64,000 nt of DNA from Streptomyces sp. NBC_01476 (GTDB lineage Bacteria; Actinomycetota; Actinomycetes; Streptomycetales; Streptomycetaceae): assembly GCF_036227265.1 (NCBI RefSeq), contig NZ_CP109446.1:4163001-4227000 (forward strand), given 5' to 3'. The notes below the pieces were generated by a model. That model saw nothing but the letters and a program-made list of their open reading frames with translations. It made no database searches and was not told where the DNA came from. This document shows, piece by piece, positions 25,279-33,278 of this stretch (positions are counted from its first letter, which is position 1; the number at the start of each line of letters is the position of its first letter). Both the position numbers and the translations under genes were made by a program.

Positions 25279-26660
25279 GCGCCCCGCAGAGTCACGCTTC
25301 CGCCGCCGCCCCCGAACTCGCCGAGGGCGCCTCCCCCTTCGCGGGCTTCGGCCTCGGCCTCGACCGGATGATCTCCCGCGGGCTGCGCCGGGCCACCGAG
25401 ACGGCGCTCGGCCCGTACCAGAGCGCGATCGTACGGATCGGCTTCGCGCTCACCTGGCTGCTCTTCCTGCTGCGTGAGTTCCCGCACCGGGACGAGCTGT
25501 ACGGCCCGGGCAGTCCCTGGGGCCTCGACCTGGCCCGGCAGATCATCGCCGGCAACCACGCCTTCAGCGTCTTGATGTGGAGCGACAGCAGGGCGTGGTT
25601 CGAGCTGGTCTACGCGCTCGCCGTCGTCGCGAGCTTCACCCTGCTGCTGGGCTGGCGGACCCGGACCTCCGCGCTGCTCTTCATGGTGGGCGTGCTCTCC
25701 CTGCAGAACCGCAGCGTCTACGTGGGTGACGGAGGCGACAACGTCATCCACATCATGGCCATCTACCTCGCCTTCACCCGCTGCGGGCAGGTCTGGTCCC
25801 TCGACCGCCGCCGGGCGCGGCGGCAGGCGGCGGCAGAAGAGACGCCGGAAGGGGACATGCCGGCGGAAGGCGAACCGCTCGGGCCGGTCGCGCCCACCGC
25901 GCCGGCCGGGAAGTCGCGGCAGATCGCGCGGACCGCCGGGCGCGCCAGGGATCTCGACCCGGTCGGCATCGCCCTGTGGACGGTGCTCGGCGCCGCCCTG
26001 ATCGCCGCCTCGCTCGCCGGCAAGCTCAGCACCGGCTGGGCGCTGATCTTCTGGGCCTGCTGGGCCGGCCAGGCGGTGTGGTGGGCGGTACGGCGCTACG
26101 CCCCCGGTGAGCCGCGCACGGTGCTCGACATCATGGGCAACGTCGTCCACAACGGCGCGATGCTGGTGATCTGCGCCGAGGTCTGCCTGATCTACTCCAC
26201 GGCCGGCTGGTACAAGATCCAGGGCAGCCGCTGGCAGGACGGCACCGCGATCTACTACCCGCTCCACCTGGACGACTTCTCCCCCTGGCCGGCGCTGTCG
26301 CAGTCGCACGCGTTGGCCGGCAGCGACGTCATGGTCATGCTGATCTCGTACGGCACCGTGATCGTCCAGGTCGCCTTCCCCTTCACCCTCTTCAACCGCC
26401 GGGTGAAGAACGTGCTGCTGTGCGCCATGATGCTGGAGCATGCCTCGATCGCCATCGTGCTGGGCCTGCCCTTCTTCTCGCTCGCGATGATCGCCGCCGA
26501 CGCGGTGTTCCTGCCGACCGGCTTCCTGCGCTGGCTCGGCAGGCAGGCCGTACGCCTGGTGCCGGCTCCCAGGCCCAAGGGCGCGGTGATCCACCCGCAG
26601 CGGGCGCCGGGCGCCGCGGAACCCCTGGTCGGGCCGCCCCCGCCCAGTACGGTGCCCTGA
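25275..26660 (+). CDS. HTTM domain (gamma-carboxylase-like) integral membrane protein
   Basis: This 461-residue polytopic protein has several hydrophobic helices. Its sequence is typical of the HTTM family: RIGFALTWLLFLLREFPHRDELYGPGSPWGLD, VYVGDGGDNVIHIMAIYLAF, YSTAGWYKIQGSRWQDGTAIYYPL and PFTLFNRRVKNVLL. HTTM proteins are distant relatives of vitamin K-dependent gamma-glutamyl carboxylase; bacterial substrates are largely unknown. A charged loop (about residues 180-225) separates the helix groups. The GTG start overlaps the DUF5819 stop. Confidence 0.88.
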   Translation: MSAPQSHASAAAPELAEGASPFAGFGLGLDRMISRGLRRATETALGPYQSAIVRIGFALTWLLFLLREFPHRDELYGPGSPWGLDLARQIIAGNHAFSVLMWSDSRAWFELVYALAVVASFTLLLGWRTRTSALLFMVGVLSLQNRSVYVGDGGDNVIHIMAIYLAFTRCGQVWSLDRRRARRQAAAEETPEGDMPAEGEPLGPVAPTAPAGKSRQIARTAGRARDLDPVGIALWTVLGAALIAASLAGKLSTGWALIFWACWAGQAVWWAVRRYAPGEPRTVLDIMGNVVHNGAMLVICAEVCLIYSTAGWYKIQGSRWQDGTAIYYPLHLDDFSPWPALSQSHALAGSDVMVMLISYGTVIVQVAFPFTLFNRRVKNVLLCAMMLEHASIAIVLGLPFFSLAMIAADAVFLPTGFLRWLGRQAVRLVPAPRPKGAVIHPQRAPGAAEPLVGPPPPSTVP

Positions 26661-26720
26661 CCGGCCTCGCCGGGTCCGGCGGCGAACGGCGGGCGGACCG
26701 GAGCGCACCGGTCCGCCCCG

Positions 26721-26734
26721 TAGGCTGACGCCCA
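26721..26734 (+). promoter_or_regulatory. -10 element of an apparently leaderless promoter
   Basis: TAGGCT at 26721-26726 stands 7 bp before the ATG of the RNA methyltransferase gene, with no ribosome-binding site. This is the spacing expected when the message starts at the A of ATG. No clear -35 was seen. Confidence 0.55.
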
Positions 26735-27504
26735 TGACCGAGGACGAGGCCGTACGGCGCTGGCGCGAGGCCGCCCCGGCCGCGGTGCTGCTGGACGGCT
26801 TCCACGCCCTGAAGCACGCCCTGCGTTTCGGCGGCGACGTGGCCGTCGCGGTCACCACCGACAAGGCCGCCACGCTGCGGCTGGCCGCCGAACTGGCGCC
26901 CGATCTGACCGGACAGCTCACCGACCGGCTCACCGAGGTGTCCGCCGCGGTGCTGCGCGGTCTGGTCACCCGGGTGCACCCCACCGCGGTGGCCGCGCTC
27001 GCCGCCCGCCGTGACCGGGCAGCCAATCTGGCCGTGCTGGCCGCTCTGCCCCGCCGGGCGCCGGTCGTCGTGCTGGACCAGCCGCGCAATCTGGGCAATG
27101 TCGGCGCGGTCGTCCGGCTCGCCGCGGGGTTCGGCGTCACCGGGGTCGTCACCACCGGTGACCTCGACCCCTGGCATCCCAACGTCGTACGGTCCGGCGC
27201 CGGTCTGCACTACGCCACGGCGGTGGAGCACCGCACCCCCGGCGTGCTGCCGCCCGGCCCGCTCTGGGTCCTCGACCCGGAAGGCGCCGATCTGCGGGGC
27301 GCCGAACTGCCCGACGACGCTCTGATCGTCTTCGGCTCGGAGCGGCACGGAGTCTCCGACGAGCTGCGGTCCCGGGCGGACGCGCTGGTGGCGCTGCCCA
27401 TGCGGGCCCGGGTCTCCAGCTACAACCTCGCCACCAGCGTCGGGATGGCGCTCTACCACTGGTCGGCCACCTCCCGCTCCCCGCTGGTCCCGGGGCGCCC
27501 CTGA
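26734..27504 (+). CDS. TrmH/SpoU family RNA methyltransferase
   Basis: This 256-residue SPOUT-class enzyme is likely to 2'-O-methylate rRNA or tRNA with S-adenosylmethionine. It has an N-terminal substrate-binding domain (about 1-100) and a knotted catalytic domain with motif 1 DQPRNLGNVGAVVRLAAGFG, motif 2 IVFGSERHGVSDEL and motif 3 PMRARVSSYNLATSVGMALYHW. Those motifs are intact. The exact target nucleotide cannot be deduced. It is convergent with paaN. Confidence 0.93.
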   Translation: MTEDEAVRRWREAAPAAVLLDGFHALKHALRFGGDVAVAVTTDKAATLRLAAELAPDLTGQLTDRLTEVSAAVLRGLVTRVHPTAVAALAARRDRAANLAVLAALPRRAPVVVLDQPRNLGNVGAVVRLAAGFGVTGVVTTGDLDPWHPNVVRSGAGLHYATAVEHRTPGVLPPGPLWVLDPEGADLRGAELPDDALIVFGSERHGVSDELRSRADALVALPMRARVSSYNLATSVGMALYHWSATSRSPLVPGRP

Positions 27505-27531
27505 GGCGGGACGCCCCAGGCGCGGACGCCG

Positions 27532-29208
27532 TCAGGCCGGCCGCCGCACCTCCACCGTCCGGAAGCGGTTGGCGACGAACGCACCGTCGCAGAGCGCCGC
27601 GTTGGCCGCCGGATTGCCGCCCGAGCCGTGGAAGTCGGAGAAGGCCGCGGTCTGGTTGACGTAGACGCCGCCGGTGAGATTCAGCGAGAGCTGGGCGCAC
27701 TCCTCCCAGCAGACCTCCTCCAACTGCCGCTCCACCTCCGGTGAGGTGGTGTAGCCGCCGACCGTCATGGCGCCCTTCTCGCGGATCGTGCGGCGCAGCA
27801 ATTCCACGGCGTCGCCGGTGGAGTCCACCGCCACCGCGAAGGAGACCGGGCCGAAGCACTCGGACATGAAGGCCGCCTCGGCGTCCGGTTTGGCACCGTC
27901 GAGCTTGATCATCGCGGGCGTGCGGACCACCGCGTCCGGGAAGTCGGGGTGCGCGATCGTGCGGGAGGCGAGCGCCACATCTCCTATCCTGGGGGAGGCG
28001 TCGAGCCGTGCCTTGACCTCCGGGTTGACCAGGGCGCCGAGCAGCGCGTTGGCCCGGGTGTCGTCACCGAGCAGCCCGTCCACCGCGGCGGCGAGGTCGG
28101 CGACCACCTCGTCGTACGACTTGGGTCCCGCGTCGGTGCTGATGCCGTCCCTGGGGATCAGCAGATTCTGCGGGGTGGTGCACATCTGGCCGCTGTAGAG
28201 GGAGAGCGAGAAGGCGAGATTGGCGAGCATGCCGCGGTAGTCGTCGGTGGAGTCCACCACCACGGTGTTGACGCCGGCCTTCTCGGTGTAGACCTGCGCC
28301 TGCCGCGCGTTGGCCTCCAGCCAGTCGCCGAAGGCGGTGGAGCCGGTGTAGTCGACGATGCGGATCTCCGGGCGGACCGCGAGGGTCTTGGCCAGGCCCT
28401 CACCGGGCCGGTCGGCGGCGAGGCTCACCAGATCGGGCGGGAAGCCGGCCTCGGCCAGCACCTCGCGGGCGACGGACACGGTGAGCGCCAGCGGCAGCAC
28501 GGCCCGCGGATGCGGCTTGACCAGCACCGCGTTTCCGGTGGCGAGCGAGGCGAAGAGCCCCGGATAGCCGTTCCAGGTCGGGAAGGTGTTGCAGCCGATG
28601 ACCAGGCCGATGCCGCGGGGCACCGCGGTGAAGGACTTCCGCAGGGCGATCGGGTCCCGCTTGCCCTGCGGTTTCACCCATGCGGCGTCCTGCGGGGTGC
28701 GGATCTGCTCCGCGTACGCGTAGGTGACCGCCTCCAGGCCGCGGTCCTGGGCGTGCGGGCCGCCCGCCTGGAAGGCCATGGTGAACGCCTGGCCGGAGGT
28801 GTGCATCACCGCGTGCGCGAACTCGTGCGTCCTGGCGTTGATCCGCGACAGGATCTCCAGGCAGACCAGGGCCCGGACCTCGGGTCCCGCGTCCCGCCAG
28901 GCGGGCACGGCGGCGCGCATCGCGGGCAGCAGCACGTCCGGATCGGGGTGCGGATACTCGATACCCAGCTCGATGCCGTACGGCGACCGCTCGCCGCCCG
29001 TCCACGCGTCGATGCCGGGCTGGTCCAACGCGAATCGGTGGCCGAGCAGGGCGTCGAACGCCGCCTTGCCGGCCTCGGCGTCCGCGTACGCCTTGGGGTG
29101 TTCGGGGTAGGGCGTCCAGTACGCACGGGTGCTGATGGCCTCCAGCGCCTTGTCGAGGGTGCCGCGATGGCGTTCGGTCAAGAGCGCGGTGGAGAGATCG
29201 GCGGGCAT
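27532..29208 (-). CDS. paaN: Phenylacetate degradation aldehyde dehydrogenase PaaN
   Basis: This 558-residue aldehyde dehydrogenase-fold protein probably oxidises the ring-opened semialdehyde in phenylacetate catabolism. It carries TAFGDWLEANARQAQVYTEKAGVNTVVVDS and SGQMCTTPQNLLIPRDG with the catalytic Cys in the CTTPQN segment. N-terminal sequence MPADLSTALLTERHRGTLDKALEAI and overall length match actinobacterial PaaN. The start is ATG 29208 with GAGGAG 9 bp upstream. It is divergent from the hydroxyacyl-CoA dehydrogenase gene, with a PaaR-type palindrome between. Confidence 0.93.
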   Translation of the reverse strand: MPADLSTALLTERHRGTLDKALEAISTRAYWTPYPEHPKAYADAEAGKAAFDALLGHRFALDQPGIDAWTGGERSPYGIELGIEYPHPDPDVLLPAMRAAVPAWRDAGPEVRALVCLEILSRINARTHEFAHAVMHTSGQAFTMAFQAGGPHAQDRGLEAVTYAYAEQIRTPQDAAWVKPQGKRDPIALRKSFTAVPRGIGLVIGCNTFPTWNGYPGLFASLATGNAVLVKPHPRAVLPLALTVSVAREVLAEAGFPPDLVSLAADRPGEGLAKTLAVRPEIRIVDYTGSTAFGDWLEANARQAQVYTEKAGVNTVVVDSTDDYRGMLANLAFSLSLYSGQMCTTPQNLLIPRDGISTDAGPKSYDEVVADLAAAVDGLLGDDTRANALLGALVNPEVKARLDASPRIGDVALASRTIAHPDFPDAVVRTPAMIKLDGAKPDAEAAFMSECFGPVSFAVAVDSTGDAVELLRRTIREKGAMTVGGYTTSPEVERQLEEVCWEECAQLSLNLTGGVYVNQTAAFSDFHGSGGNPAANAALCDGAFVANRFRTVEVRRPA

Positions 29209-29260
29209 GGGACCAACTCCTCGTCGAGCTGGGCTGGGTGGTGGGGACACCGCTAGATTA

Positions 29261-29274
29261 ACCGAATGTTCGGT
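29261..29274. promoter_or_regulatory. TetR/PaaR-type operator between paaN and the dehydrogenase gene
   Basis: ACCGAATGTTCGGT fits ACCGA-N4-TCGGT exactly. It sits 52 bp upstream of paaN and about 95 bp upstream of the divergent operon that encodes the TetR protein, which allows autoregulation. Confidence 0.75.
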
Positions 29275-29299
29275 CGGGACAAGGTGGACGTCCCCGGCC

Positions 29300-29308
29300 T
29301 GTGGACAA
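29300..29308 (-). promoter_or_regulatory. DnaA box
   Basis: The minus strand reads TTGTCCACA, the form preferred in Streptomyces oriC. It is 25 bp from the ACCGA palindrome. Confidence 0.55.
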
Positions 29309-29369
29309 CTTCGCCGCATCGGCACAGCGGGACGGTGCGGGGACAAACGGGCGAGGAGTCGTGGCAACC

Positions 29370-30896
29370 GTGAGCGCACTTGACCGCAGCAGCACCGTGG
29401 CCGTCGTCGGCGCGGGCACCATGGGCCAGGGAATCGCGCAGGTCGCCCTGCTGGCGGGCCACCCGGTGCGTCTGCACGACGCGGTGCCAGGCCGGGCGCA
29501 GGCCGCCGTGGACACCGTCGCGGGGCGGCTCGACAGGCTGGTGGTCAAGGGCCGGCTCGGCGCGGCCGAGCTGAAGGCGGCGCTGGCCCGGCTCACTCCC
29601 GCCGAGACCGTGGCGGAACTGGCCGGCGCCGGTCTGGTGGTGGAGGCCGTGGTCGAGGACCTCGCCGTCAAACAGCGGCTCTTCGCCGGCCTCGAAGCGG
29701 TCGTCGCCGACGACTGCCTGCTGGCCACCAACACCTCCTCGCTCTCGGTCACCGCGGTGGCCGGAGCGCTGCGGCTGCCCGGTCGCCTCGTCGGCCTGCA
29801 CTTCTTCAACCCGGCGCCCCTCATGCCGCTGGTCGAGGTCGTCGCGGGCGCGGCCGGCGAGGCGGCGGCGGTCACCACCGCCTATGACACCGCGGCCTCC
29901 TGGGGCAAGATCCCGGTGCGCTGCACCGACACCCCGGGCTTCCTGGTCAACCGGGTCGCGCGGCCCTTCTACGCCGAGGCGCTGCGGGTCTACGAGGAAC
30001 GCGCCGCCGACCCCGCCACCATCGACGCGCTGCTGCACGAGTGCGGCGGTTTCGCCATGGGGCCCTTCGCGCTGATGGACCTGATCGGCCAGGACGTCAA
30101 TGAGGCCGTCACCCGCTCGGTGTGGGAGGCGTTCTTCCACGACCCGAAGTTCACGCCGTCGCTGGCCCAGCGCCGTCTGGTCGAGTCGGGCCGGCTCGGC
30201 CGCAAGTCCGGCCGCGGCTGGTTCTCCTACCAGGAGGGCGCCGCGCCGGCCCCCGAGCCGCACAACGCGGAACCCACCTCGGCTCCCGCCTTCATCACGG
30301 TGACCGGCGACCTCGGACCGGCCCGTGAAGTGACAGAACTGGCCCGGGAGTCCGGGATCGAGGTGCGCCAGGGGCGGCACCCGGACGGAGACCCGCGTCA
30401 GCGCGCCGGCGTGATCGTCCTTCCCGCCGGGACACCGCTCCACCTGGCCGACGGGCGGCCACCGGGGGCGCCGGCCGTCACGTTCGACCTGGCGCTTGAC
30501 TACCGCGCCGCCACGCGGATCGGGATCGCGCCCTCGGCCGGGGTGCACGCCGACGCCGTGGCCCAGGCGACCGGCCTGTTCCAGGCGATGGGCAAGAAGG
30601 TCAGCGTCATCAGGGACGTGCCCGGCATGGTGGTGGCGCGGACCGTCGCCCTGCTGGTTGACCTGGCGGTCGACGCGGTCGCCAGGGAGGTCGCCTCCGG
30701 GCACGACGTGGACACCGCGATGCGGCTGGGCGTCAATTACCCGCTGGGGCCGCTGGAGTGGGGCCAGCGCGTCTCGGTGACCTATGTGCGTGATCTGCTC
30801 GACGCCCTGCACGCCTGGTACCCCACCGGCCGGTACGCTCCCTGCGCCGAACTCAGGCGGCGTGCGGCGGCGGCCGAAGGTGTGATCTCCTCATGA
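29370..30896 (+). CDS. 3-hydroxyacyl-CoA dehydrogenase (PaaH-like)
   Basis: This 508-residue NAD-dependent dehydrogenase is suited to the beta-oxidation part of phenylacetate breakdown (3-hydroxyadipyl-CoA to 3-oxoadipyl-CoA). The Rossmann motif VAVVGAGTMGQGIAQVALLAG, catalytic region LVGLHFFNPAPLMPLVEVV and DTPGFLVNRVARPFYAEALRV are present. Two C-terminal 3HCDH domains follow (about 190-290 and 410-500). GTG 29370 is chosen from the GAGGAG spacing; GTG 29361 is in frame but too close. It overlaps the tetR start by 4 bp. Confidence 0.9.
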   Translation: MSALDRSSTVAVVGAGTMGQGIAQVALLAGHPVRLHDAVPGRAQAAVDTVAGRLDRLVVKGRLGAAELKAALARLTPAETVAELAGAGLVVEAVVEDLAVKQRLFAGLEAVVADDCLLATNTSSLSVTAVAGALRLPGRLVGLHFFNPAPLMPLVEVVAGAAGEAAAVTTAYDTAASWGKIPVRCTDTPGFLVNRVARPFYAEALRVYEERAADPATIDALLHECGGFAMGPFALMDLIGQDVNEAVTRSVWEAFFHDPKFTPSLAQRRLVESGRLGRKSGRGWFSYQEGAAPAPEPHNAEPTSAPAFITVTGDLGPAREVTELARESGIEVRQGRHPDGDPRQRAGVIVLPAGTPLHLADGRPPGAPAVTFDLALDYRAATRIGIAPSAGVHADAVAQATGLFQAMGKKVSVIRDVPGMVVARTVALLVDLAVDAVAREVASGHDVDTAMRLGVNYPLGPLEWGQRVSVTYVRDLLDALHAWYPTGRYAPCAELRRRAAAAEGVISS

Positions 30897-31480
30897 CCAT
30901 GCCCAAGCGCGACACCTACACGCCCGATTCGCTGCTCGCCGTCTCGGTGCGGGTCTTCAACGAGCGCGGCTACGACGGCACCTCGATGGAGCACCTTTCC
31001 CAGGCGGCGGGCATCTCCAAGTCCTCGATCTACCACCATGTGCGCGGCAAGGAGGAACTCCTCAACAGGGCGGTGGGACGGGCGCTGGAGGGCCTGTTCG
31101 GCATCCTGGAGGAGCGCGGGGCGGTCGACGGGCGGGCAGTGGAGCGCCTGGAGTACGTCACCCGCCGCACCACCGAGGTGCTGATGGCGGAGCTTCCGTA
31201 CGTCACCTTGCTGCTGCGGGTGCGCGGGAACACCACAACCGAGCGGTGGGCCATGGAGCGCCGCAGGGAGTTCGACCAGCGGGTCTCCGCCCTGCTGAAG
31301 GCGGCGGTGGCCGAGGGCGATCTGCGCGCGGACGTCGAACCACGGCTGGCCACCCGGCTGCTCTTCGGGATGATCAACTCGATCGTGGAGTGGTACCGGC
31401 CCGACGGCGCGGGCGCGGTGGACGGCCGGCAGGTCGCGGACGCCGTCGTGCGGCTGGCGTTCGACGGGCTGCGCAGGTAA
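30893..31480 (+). CDS. TetR family regulator, likely PaaR-type
   Basis: This 195-residue regulator has an N-terminal helix-turn-helix (about residues 12-58: VSVRVFNERGYDGTSMEHLSQAAGISKSSIYHHVRGKEELL) and an all-helical ligand domain. It is translationally coupled to the hydroxyacyl-CoA dehydrogenase (ATGA). Its own operon, paaN and paaA all carry ACCGA-N4-TCGGT upstream, so it is the natural candidate to bind these sites, probably released by phenylacetyl-CoA as in known PaaR systems. The ligand is inferred. Confidence 0.88.
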   Translation: MTMPKRDTYTPDSLLAVSVRVFNERGYDGTSMEHLSQAAGISKSSIYHHVRGKEELLNRAVGRALEGLFGILEERGAVDGRAVERLEYVTRRTTEVLMAELPYVTLLLRVRGNTTTERWAMERRREFDQRVSALLKAAVAEGDLRADVEPRLATRLLFGMINSIVEWYRPDGAGAVDGRQVADAVVRLAFDGLRR

Positions 31481-31485
31481 CCGGC

Positions 31486-31968
31486 TCAGTCGCCGATCGC
31501 CAGGTCGGTCTCCTCGAAGACGAGGAGGGTACGGCTGCTGAGCACTTCCTCGATCGCCTGCAGCCGGGTGAGGACGAGTTCGCGCAGACTGCGGTTGTCG
31601 ACCGTGTGCACGAGCAGCAGCACATCGAAATCACCACTTACCAGGGCAATATGGACGACACCCGGAAGAGTGATGAGTTTCTCCCTGACCGTCCGCCAGG
31701 AGTTCTGGACGATCTTGAGCGTGATGTAGGCGGAGAGTCCGTGGCCGGCGCGCTCGTGGTCGACCCGCGCGGTGAAACCTCGGATCACTCCGTCCTCGAT
31801 CAGCCGGTTGATCCGCGCGTAGGCATTCGCCCGCGAGACGTGTACGCGCTCGGCCACGGAGCGTATCGACGCCCGGCCGTCCTCCTGGAGCATCCGCAGG
31901 ATCGTGCGGTCGATCTGGTCAAGAGGTCGGACCGTTGGTTCCTCATCAGCCATCTGTTCGCTCGCCAT
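31486..31968 (-). CDS. bkdR: Lrp/AsnC family regulator, BkdR-like
   Basis: This 160-residue regulator has an N-terminal helix-turn-helix (LDQIDRTILRMLQEDGRASIRSVAERVHVSRANAYARINRLIEDGVIRGF) and a C-terminal AsnC/RAM effector domain (SAYITLKIVQNSWRTVREKL, VSGDFDVLLLVHTVDN). It is divergent from the bkdABC operon, the position of BkdR in S. coelicolor, so control by branched-chain amino acids or oxoacids is likely. The start is uncertain among ATG 31989, 31968 and 31953. Confidence 0.87.
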   Translation of the reverse strand: MASEQMADEEPTVRPLDQIDRTILRMLQEDGRASIRSVAERVHVSRANAYARINRLIEDGVIRGFTARVDHERAGHGLSAYITLKIVQNSWRTVREKLITLPGVVHIALVSGDFDVLLLVHTVDNRSLRELVLTRLQAIEEVLSSRTLLVFEETDLAIGD

Positions 31969-32026
31969 CCCCCGGAAGCTCCATACCATGGACGTACTGG
32001 CTCCATCTCAGGCTGTGCAGAACCGT

Positions 32027-32035
32027 TTGTCCACA
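32027..32035 (+). promoter_or_regulatory. DnaA box
   Basis: TTGTCCACA, a perfect Streptomyces-type DnaA box, lies in the bkdR/bkdA spacer, 35 bp from the ACCGA palindrome. Confidence 0.55.
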
Positions 32036-32070
32036 GGCGGAACCACCCCGTAGCCAAAATGCCTCCGTCG

Positions 32071-32084
32071 ACCGAACAATCGGT
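32071..32084. promoter_or_regulatory. ACCGA-N4-TCGGT operator upstream of bkdA
   Basis: ACCGAACAATCGGT fits the pattern found at the two paa promoters and shares further flanking bases with the 29261 site (TCGGT followed by yGGGA). It is 93 bp before the bkdA start, so the TetR protein may also act on this operon. Confidence 0.65.
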
Positions 32085-32177
32085 TGGGAGAGCGGGACCC
32101 GCTCACGCCCGATCGACTGCCCGACCGGAACGCCGAAACGCCGGTGCCCGGTCGCCGACCACAAGGAGGTGCTCGCG

Positions 32178-33278
32178 ATGACCGTGCTGGACACCCCTGC
32201 TTGGCGCCCCCGCACCGATGCCGAGCCGCTGCTGCCCGACCCGGAGCCGTACCGGTTGCTCGGCACCCCCGCCGCCGCCCGGCTCGACCCGGACCGGCTG
32301 CGCACGCTGTACGGGCAACTGGTCCGCGGCCGGCGCTTCAACCAGCAGGCCACCGCGCTCACCAAGCAGGGCCGGCTCGCCGTCTACCCGTCCAGCACCG
32401 GCCAGGAGGCGTGTCAGGTGGCCGCGGCCCTCGCCCTGCGCCCCCAGGACTGGCTCTTCCCCAGCTACCGCGACACCCTCGCCGTGGTGGCCCGCGGGGT
32501 GGACCCGGTCCAGACGCTCACCTTGCTGCGCGGCGACTGGCACACCGGCTACGACCCGCGCGCCGAACGGGTGGCGCCGCTCAGCACCCCGCTGGCCACC
32601 CAGTTGCCGCACGCCGTCGGACTCGCGCACGCCGCCCGGCTCAGCGGCGACGACGTGGTGGCGCTCGCCCTTGTCGGCGACGGCGGCACCAGCGAGGGCG
32701 ACTTCCACGAGGCGCTCAACTTCGCGGCCGTCTGGCAGGCGCCAGTCGTTTTCCTGGTCCAGAACAACGGCTTCGCGATCTCCGTCCCGCTGGCCAAGCA
32801 GACCGCCGCCCCGACCCTGGCCCACAAGGCGGTCGGCTACGGCATGCCGGGCCGGCTCGTGGACGGCAACGACGTGGCCGCCGTGCACCAGGTGCTCACC
32901 GAGGCGGTCGAGCGGGCCCGCGACGGGGGCGGCCCCACCCTGGTGGAGGCGGTCACCTACCGCATCGACGCCCACACCAACGCCGACGACGCCACCCGCT
33001 ACCGCCAGGACAGCGAAGTCGCCGCCTGGCGCGCGCACGACCCCGTCACCCTGCTGGAGGACGAGCTGACCGGGCGCGGTCTGCTGGACGACACGCTGCG
33101 GCAGACCGTCACCGACGAGGCCGAGGCCATGGCCGCCGCGCTGCGGGAACGGATGAACGCCGACCCTGCCCCCGACCCCATGGAGCTCTTCGCGCACGTC
33201 TACGCCGAGCCCACCCAGCAGCTGCGCGCCCAGGAAGCGCAACTGCGCGCCGAACTGGAAGCGGAGCGGCAGTCATGA
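32178..33278 (+). CDS. bkdA: 2-oxoacid dehydrogenase E1 alpha subunit (branched-chain type)
   Basis: This 366-residue thiamine diphosphate-dependent E1 alpha subunit decarboxylates branched-chain 2-oxoacids, yielding CoA thioesters that feed catabolism and branched fatty acid or polyketide starter units. The TPP-binding motif runs from GDGGTSEGDFHEALNF to VQNN (about residues 168-198), and the phosphorylation-loop-like YRIDAHTNADDATRYR is present. The start is ATG with AAGGAGG. It is first of bkdABC and overlaps bkdB by 4 bp. Confidence 0.92.
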   Translation: MTVLDTPAWRPRTDAEPLLPDPEPYRLLGTPAAARLDPDRLRTLYGQLVRGRRFNQQATALTKQGRLAVYPSSTGQEACQVAAALALRPQDWLFPSYRDTLAVVARGVDPVQTLTLLRGDWHTGYDPRAERVAPLSTPLATQLPHAVGLAHAARLSGDDVVALALVGDGGTSEGDFHEALNFAAVWQAPVVFLVQNNGFAISVPLAKQTAAPTLAHKAVGYGMPGRLVDGNDVAAVHQVLTEAVERARDGGGPTLVEAVTYRIDAHTNADDATRYRQDSEVAAWRAHDPVTLLEDELTGRGLLDDTLRQTVTDEAEAMAAALRERMNADPAPDPMELFAHVYAEPTQQLRAQEAQLRAELEAERQS

